Shown here: positions 9,501 to 12,746 of the stretch, one piece after another
Layout of the letters: each line of letters starts with the position of its first letter
Position numbering within the stretch: the stretch's first letter is position 1
Assembly: GCA_001598975.1 (NCBI GenBank)
Contig: BBXU01000761.1
Coordinates: 1 to 12,746, forward strand
Reading direction: 5' to 3'
From: Parachlorella kessleri
Lineage: Eukaryota; Chlorophyta; Trebouxiophyceae; Chlorellales; Chlorellaceae
Length of the DNA stretch: 12,746 bases
The notes under the pieces: generated by a model
Told to the model about the DNA's origin: nothing
The model's input: the letters and a program-made list of their open reading frames with translations, nothing else
The model's database searches: none
Made by a program: the position numbers and the translations under genes

Positions 9501-12215
9501 TTGCTAGGTTGACCCCTGCCCGGAGGCGGCCTTGCCCGGTCTCTTCTCTGCCTCCTTCCGCAGGTTCCTAGCAAAGCGCATATGGGGTGTGGTTGGGTGT
9601 CCAGCACTGACTTCTATAACCCCGAGTGCCTGGCCAAGGCTTGCTGGGTGTCCCAATTGTGCAACACATATAAGGGCCTGCATGGGGCTTTGGCTGTGAG
9701 CCGGCTTTGCTGTGGTTGCAAGTACGGTCCTCCATGCCCCCAATGATGTTGTGTACTTATATTCTCCTGCAGGTTATTCAGCATGGGGCATGCCTGGGGC
9801 TGGGCATTGCTGGGCTAGGCACGGAGGACGAGGAGGCGTTTGAAGACGTGAAGAATGTGCTGTACATGGACAACGCAGGTACCTTTACCTGTAGGGAAGA
9901 AGGGTGTCTGGTGTCTGATGTGTGGGTGTGTGTAAGGGGGGGGTGCGCTCAACTTGGCTGTGATTGGGCCCAATTTGGGCAGAAATAATAAGGGGTATCA
10001 TGTCTGTCCTGCACATGGGCAATGGCTGTGTGGTGATGGTGCGAGCTACAAGGGACGTGTAGGGCTGCTGCTCAGGCAGGAGCCCTTGGACTGTCCCGGC
10101 TCTTTGTGCGTCCTAGGATGCTTGTTAAGGTGCTTGTTGCTTCGTCAGTATGCCATGGCTTTGCTGATGGGTGCATGGTTGTGTGTTGCCCTTCTCAAAC
10201 AGCATGCAGCAAGTGCCTAGGTGCAAGATGAAGGCAGTTTCAAGTCAAAGCGCCGCAACAGATGCACGGATGCGCTGGGCATGCTGTGCGTGTTACCCCT
10301 ACTCACGATGTTCTAACAACTCCCGTGCGTGTGCGGCAGTTGCGGGCTATGTGGCGGGCATCATGTGGCTGCTGAGCGTGGTGACCACTACTTATGCTTT
10401 TTGCAACTCCTGTGGGTGCTGCAGTTGCGGGCGAGGCGGCGAGCATCGCGCTGGGGCTGCTGAGCGTGGTGACCACTACTAATGCTTTTTGCAACTCCTG
10501 TGGGTGCTGCAGTTGCGGGCGAGGCGGCGCATCGCGCTGTGGCTGCTGAGCGTGGTGACCACTACTAATGCTTTTTGCAACTCCTGTGGGTGCTGCAGTT
10601 GCGGGCGAGGCGGCGGGCATCGCGCTGGGGCTGCTGAGCGTGGTGACCACTACTAATGCTTTTTGCAACTCCTGTGGGTGCTGCAGTTGCGGGCGAGGCG
10701 GCGCATCGCGCTGTGGCTGCTGAGCGCGGTGACCACAACTAGAAAGCTTATGTAACTCCCGCCTGTACCGCAGTTGCGGGCGAGGCGGCGGGCATCGCAC
10801 TGGGCCTGATGAGCGCGGTGACCACTACCAATGCTTTTTGCAACTCCTGTGGGTGCTGCAGTTGCGGGCGAGGCGGCTGGCATCGCGCTGGGCCTGCTGT
10901 ATGCGGGGAGCGGCAGCGACAAGGCGGCGGAGCTCCTGGCGTATGCTCACGACACGCAGGCATGTGGGACGGCCTGGGAATTGGGCTTGCTGGCTGCCGC
11001 GTTGCAAGCATGTCATTTCAGGTCTCCCAGGTTGACCTTGGTATATGGATGAGCACGTGGTCTTGGTAAGGTATCCTATTTTCATGAGTTATGATATACT
11101 TACATCCTAGTGACTGGCCTGGCCAGCAGGGGTGTGGCGCTGGCTGGGTCACTTGTCTATGGTTCCGCCCAAGTTGTTACACGGGCTTGGCATCGTCCCC
11201 AGGTACAGGGTCCCTCCCGGCTGCCCAGCGCTGTAGCCTGAGGAGATCAGCTGGGGGTTGTGGCATTAGCCGCCCCACTGCTGCTGCAGCACGGAAAGAG
11301 CACCTGGGGATGGTGCCTGGGGCCGCCCTTCCCGCGGCCATACTCCCACATGTGGTAACATGTTTGCCTTCAATTCCCTGCCCACTGCTGCTGCAGCACG
11401 AGAAGATCATACGGGGGGTGGCACTGGGGCTGGCGCTGGTGCAGTACGGCCGGGAGGAAGCCGCGGAGCCGCTAATCGAGCAGATGACTCGCGACCAGGT
11501 AGGAGGGCGTTTGAGGATTGAGGGGCCGCTGGTAGAGCAGAGGCCCTGCAATCAGGTTCAAGGGGTGTGGACAGAGGGTGTTACGGTTATGGGCTTGCTA
11601 GGTTTGTTGAGTAGTGGTGACGGTAGCGACAGTGCGAGGTGGCAGAGGCGGCAGTGGCGTTCGCATGGCAACTGACAGGTGGGCCTCTTGCAAGAAAGAT
11701 TGGTGGGGGGGGGTTCAGGGGGTGCAATTCGTCCGCTGGCAACTGAGCGGTGGGCTGCTGCGCTGCTGTGCGATTGCAGCTACTTCTTGTTGGGGTAAAC
11801 AATGTGGAGGTTATAAGGGAGCTTATGTAATAGGTGCACCAGATACCCTGGATGGCAAGTATCCTACTTGGCCTTCTTGGGCTAATGTCGCTTTGGCCTG
11901 CCTCGCGCCCTAGACTGCGCAGAACTCCATCCTGGGCTATGGTGGCGAGTCATGGTGACAAAGGAACATTGCTCTAGCTCTAGGGTCGAGTGGAGCTGCC
12001 CCCATTTCCTCATGCAGGACTCCATCCTGCGCCACGGTGGCGAGTCATGACGACGAAGGAGCATTGCGCTAGCTCTAGGGTCAATTGAGGCTGCTCCTTT
12101 CATACTATGCAGGACTCCATCCTGCGCTACGGCGGCATGTTTGTCATTGGCCTGGCCTACCGCGGCACCGGCAACAACGCCGCCATCCAGAAGCTGCTGC
12201 ACTTTGCCGTGGCAG
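3555..12215 (+). CDS. RPN2: 26S proteasome regulatory subunit Rpn2 (PSMD1, non-ATPase subunit 1), exons 1-14; 3' partial
   Basis: Rpn2 is the large scaffold of the 19S base; it binds the ATPase ring, Rpn13 and deubiquitinases. Exons: 3555..3758, 3922..4027, 4368..4476, 4972..5038, 5597..5701, 6348..6482, 7221..7488, 7660..7804, 8448..8578, 8955..9154, 9773..9878, 10862..10959, 11397..11498, 12113..12215. They splice into about 626 residues with every phase closing and no frameshift. Family landmarks occur in order: [93 protein letters not shown] and PC repeats. The ATG at 3555 is the first in frame after the TGA at 3456 and gives the usual short MAA-type N-terminus. Introns 3 and 12 use GC donors. 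Full-length homologues are about 950-1000 residues, so the C-terminal third lies outside the window. Confidence 0.97.
4455..4565. repeat. Tandem copy of the exon 3 3' edge with its GC donor
   Basis: The exon end and intron start gcgcttgttt...gcaagtgctggc at 4462-4488 recurs at 4524-4551 as gcgcttgttt...gcaagtgctggc, 62 bases downstream. Both carry the sequence GCAAGT. The second copy lies in the intron and reads tgagat in place of tgacag before the donor. Confidence 0.75.
4477..4971 (+). other. Rpn2 intron 3, non-canonical GC-AG
   Basis: Exon 3 ends GAC AG and the intron begins GCAAGT, a good GC-type donor. The acceptor is ctctgcag at 4964-4971. Joining gives GAC AGG TGC TAC (D R C Y), matching the Rpn2 family sequence. 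No nearby GT donor keeps the frame. The intron also holds a second copy of the exon edge and donor from 4524. Confidence 0.85.
5668..5925. repeat. Three tandem copies of the exon 5 3' edge plus donor, period about 102-105 bp
   Basis: The exon 5 end, from gaagctgttgatcagccggg at 5668 through ttcagggaggag and donor gtgcgcc, recurs from 5773 almost unchanged (gaagctggtgattagccggg, ttcagggaggaggtgcgcc). It recurs a third time, degraded, at about 5893-5915 (ctagttcagggagaaggtgcg). The intronic part is also repeated: ctacag followed by tgtggcgtggg-like sequence at 5743 and 5845. Copy 2 therefore carries an intact duplicate donor 105 bases downstream of the real one. Confidence 0.9.
6396..6955. repeat. 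Three tandem copies of exon 6 3' half plus following intron, period about 214-255 bp
   Basis: Exon 6 from ggctgggcatctgccagtgc (6397) to the donor gtgcggagtatagacctacac recurs from 6652 (ggctgggcacctgcgagtgc, then cacaagctgctggtcggctc, then gtgcggagtagagacctac) and, more decayed, from 6866. The second copy spans exon-like sequence, donor and the intronic aggataatggcag stretch. Copies 2 and 3 contain frame-breaking changes (for example ctctagtaacgg in copy 3) and are pseudo-exon fragments inside intron 6. Confidence 0.92.
7221..7488 (+). other. RPN2: Rpn2 exon 7 encoding an Ala/Pro/Gly/Glu-rich low-complexity linker
   Basis: The exon starts with conserved helix sequence ([19 protein letters not shown]) and then, from about residue 275 to 332, becomes Ala/Pro-rich with repeated [17 protein letters not shown] and SEEDTG motifs. 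It is built on GCTGCTGCG-type codon repeats. Rpn2 homologues carry an unstructured, divergent, acidic insertion at this place, so position and disorder are expected. The composition is lineage-specific and probably expands by slippage. Confidence 0.85.
7854..7881. repeat. Perfect 28-bp palindrome in Rpn2 intron 8
   Basis: The sequence gccgacatctatgc is followed directly by its exact reverse complement, giving 14-bp arms with no spacer. Pairing stops at the next base on either side, apart from a weak tcttctgcc/tcttctacc-like match further out. It does not match any exon of the gene. Confidence 0.9.
8216..8462. repeat. Four 61-62-bp tandem copies of the exon 9 acceptor and 5' edge
   Basis: cgtgtg(c/t)cactccgc, the first bases of exon 9, occurs at 8263, 8325, 8387 and 8448 (the real exon). 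Each is preceded by related sequence of the form gaatcac...gtgaaccaa...atggccc. Copy 1 keeps a CAG acceptor (8260-8262); copies 2 and 3 have CAC in place of CAG and so cannot act as acceptors. Part of a further unit (gcgaatcacctgtgaac) starts near 8216. Confidence 0.93.
8526..8800. repeat. Three copies of the exon 9 3' edge plus donor, period about 99-122 bp
   Basis: Exon 9 ends accaactgggccaagttcag (8548 on) followed by cgcaaccgcag and donor gtcggt. Related copies are at 8670 (accgactgggctaagttcag, then cgtaaccaaag and gtgggt) and 8769 (accaactgcgccaggttctg). The sequence ctggtcatat also follows copies 2 and 3. Copy 2 has a donor (GTGGGT) closer to the other donors of this gene than the real exon's GTCGGT. 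Confidence 0.85.
8617..8638 (+). repeat. G-rich tract interrupted by one A
   Basis: Two runs of 8-9 G separated by a single A follow a short GT run in intron 9, just after the donor. It could form a G-quadruplex on the sense strand and RNA. Its exact length is prone to sequencing error. Confidence 0.7.
9113..9272. repeat. Degenerate second copy of the exon 10 3' edge
   Basis: The exon end at 9113-9155 (aggcagctgctgctgg, then agcctgcgagcca, then caggagg) has a diverged counterpart at about 9227-9269 (aggcagctctgcccag, then agcctctgtgcca, then caggagg), about 114 bases downstream inside intron 10. The copy has no GT at the donor position (gggcgg). Confidence 0.6.
10340..10902. repeat. Seven-copy ~87-bp tandem array of the exon 12 acceptor and 5' edge
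   Basis: The exon 12 start ttgcgggc(gaggcgg)... occurs after CAG at 10340, 10425, 10513, 10599, 10687, 10774 and 10862 (the real exon), at periods 85, 88, 86, 88, 87, 88. Each unit holds about 40 bases of exon-like sequence. Most then carry a ctactaatg or ctaccaatg stretch, a pyrimidine-containing run and tgctgcag, a nearly complete 3' splice site; the last before the 10774 copy is diverged (ctgtaccgcag). The copies at 10513 and 10687 share a 2-base deletion (ggcgcatcgcgctgtgg), pointing to a higher-order two-unit duplication. Confidence 0.95.
10960..11396 (+). other. Rpn2 intron 12, probable GC-AG
   Basis: Exon 12 ends HDTQ (CAC GAC ACG CAG) and is followed by GCATGT. The next exon starts CAC GAG AAG (HEK). 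The family sequence across this junction is ...TQHEKI..., so the GC donor at 10960-10961 fits. The GT four bases further on would shift the phase. GCATGT is a weaker donor than GCAAGT. Confidence 0.7.
11272..11412. repeat. Duplicated exon 13 acceptor and 5' edge, offset 107 bp
   Basis: cccactgctgctgcagcacg occurs at 11274-11293 and again at 11381-11400, where the CAG is the real exon 13 acceptor. The upstream copy has an intact acceptor followed by cacggaaagagcacc, resembling the exon start cacgagaagatcata. Confidence 0.85.
11468..11560. repeat. Degenerate copy of the exon 13 3' edge plus donor
   Basis: The exon end gccgctaatcgagcagatga, then ctcgcgaccaggt (11468-11500), has a counterpart gccgctggtagagcagaggc, then cctgcaatcaggt, at about 11526-11558, roughly 58 bases downstream in intron 13. 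The copy retains CAG|GT. Confidence 0.7.
11921..12137. repeat. Three 95-bp tandem copies of the exon 14 acceptor and 5' edge
   Basis: (g/a)actccatcctg(c/g)g follows an AG at 11923, 12018 and 12113 (the real exon), exactly 95 bases apart. The two upstream copies also share ggtggcgagtcatg, gcattgc/acattgc and tagctctagggtc. Use of copy 2 would bring an in-frame TGA shortly after the acceptor. Confidence 0.95.
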
Positions 12216-12746
12216 GTAGGCCTGGCTCGCTTGTCGTCCTCCTCATCCTCCTAGTAGTTCTTATACAATATATTAAACTTGTCCATTGAGATAATGTTCT
12301 AGTCGACCAACATAATTCCACCCCTTGCAAATTTGGAGGAGGTGATGGTCGCCCTCCACACCTTGCAGAGGCCGGACACCCAGCGTACTGCGAGGCGCCA
12401 TCAGCAGCAGCTGGGGGATAGGTTTGGGTTGCGAAGCTTTTTACACCCTGCACATGCACGTACTTCTGTGGATGCCCCAGCCCTTGGTCCTGACTTGCCA
12501 CCTGTCAACTGGGCGCTGCCGTGTGTTACAAGGCCCGTTTCTTTTGGGGCTGTTTGTACGCCCTGGCGTTGGCACGCTGCCATATGTTGTCTTTCACTCT
12601 TCTTGGAAGCTTCAAGGCTCGAGATCCTTGCGCACTCGTGTACCCACTGTGAAGGCCCATGTGCGCCACCGTTTGCTGTTGTAAGAGACGCAGTTGCTGC
12701 ATCCATATATTGGGTGATGTAAGTTGATGGGTGGATTCATTCTGCC
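12216..12746 (+). other. Start of Rpn2 intron 14; no further exon in window
   Basis: After the donor GTAGGC at 12216 there is no sequence encoding the next conserved block of Rpn2 (a VRRAAV-type PC-repeat segment). The open frames here do not resemble a known protein. I see no clear exon-edge repeat in this part. The intron continues past the window end. Confidence 0.7.

Larger units (their letters stand above)
7660..12215 (+). other. RPN2: Rpn2 toroid with PC repeats (exons 8-14, about residues 332-626), partial
   Basis: At least six proteasome/cyclosome (PC) repeat cores are visible in order: [66 protein letters not shown] and [16 protein letters not shown]. The family toroid has about eleven, so the rest are downstream. 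Exon boundaries fall about once per PC repeat in exons 10-14, so each short exon (98-106 bp for exons 11-14) encodes roughly one repeat. Confidence 0.9.

Noticed and set aside
9590..9772. Exon-edge copy before exon 11
   Set aside because: gcatggggc-like sequence near 9680 resembles the exon start, but the match is too short and gapped to distinguish from chance.
10303..10800. Reverse-strand open frame of 165 codons with repeated peptide units
   Set aside because: It is the antisense reading of the ~87-bp exon-edge array; the peptide repetition only mirrors the DNA repeat and breaks with the 2-base deletions.
10340..10902. CRISPR-like array
   Set aside because: The units are contiguous ~87-bp tandem repeats with no unique spacers, they contain coding sequence of the adjacent exon, and the genome is eukaryotic.

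Overview
This is nuclear DNA of an intron-rich, GC-rich eukaryote, almost certainly a chlorophyte green alga. The evidence is a HUP/STP-type H+/hexose symporter of the Chlorella kind, short coding exons split by GT-AG (and two GC-AG) introns, a TGTAA poly(A)-type motif, and spliced proteins that match plant and algal families. The genus cannot be fixed from sequence alone. Both recognisable genes lie on the + strand, head to tail, and both are cut by the window edges.

Layout: (1) 3-1439, the last four exons of a sugar transporter (TM11, TM12 and the cytoplasmic tail), followed by a 3' UTR with a degenerate 41-bp tandem repeat and poly(A) signals near 2052 and 2131. (2) 2150-3554, an intergenic/5' region with a large imperfect hairpin (2191-2455) and otherwise no recognisable gene. 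(3) 3555-12215 and beyond, the 26S proteasome base subunit Rpn2 (PSMD1): fourteen exons giving about 626 residues, with all splice phases closing. The window ends inside intron 14, so the C-terminal third of the protein is missing.

The two genes have no evident functional link; one imports sugar, the other is a proteasome scaffold.

The most striking signal lies in the introns. At many exon-intron junctions the exon edge, together with its splice site and adjacent intron, is tandemly repeated into the intron as progressively degenerate copies. The strongest cases are seven ~87-bp copies before Rpn2 exon 12, four 61-62-bp copies before exon 9, three 95-bp copies before exon 14, three copies after exon 5 (~102-105 bp) and three after exon 6 (~214-255 bp). 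Weaker cases follow exons 3, 9, 10 and 13, precede exon 13, and follow the first transporter exon here. The two shortest introns (163 and 171 bp) show none. This suggests introns that grow by tandem duplication across splice junctions, leaving decoy splice sites. Seven of sixteen exons also begin with GT, so the acceptor reads AG|GT, as expected of AGGT-type duplication. No prokaryotic features, tRNA, rRNA or CRISPR were seen.
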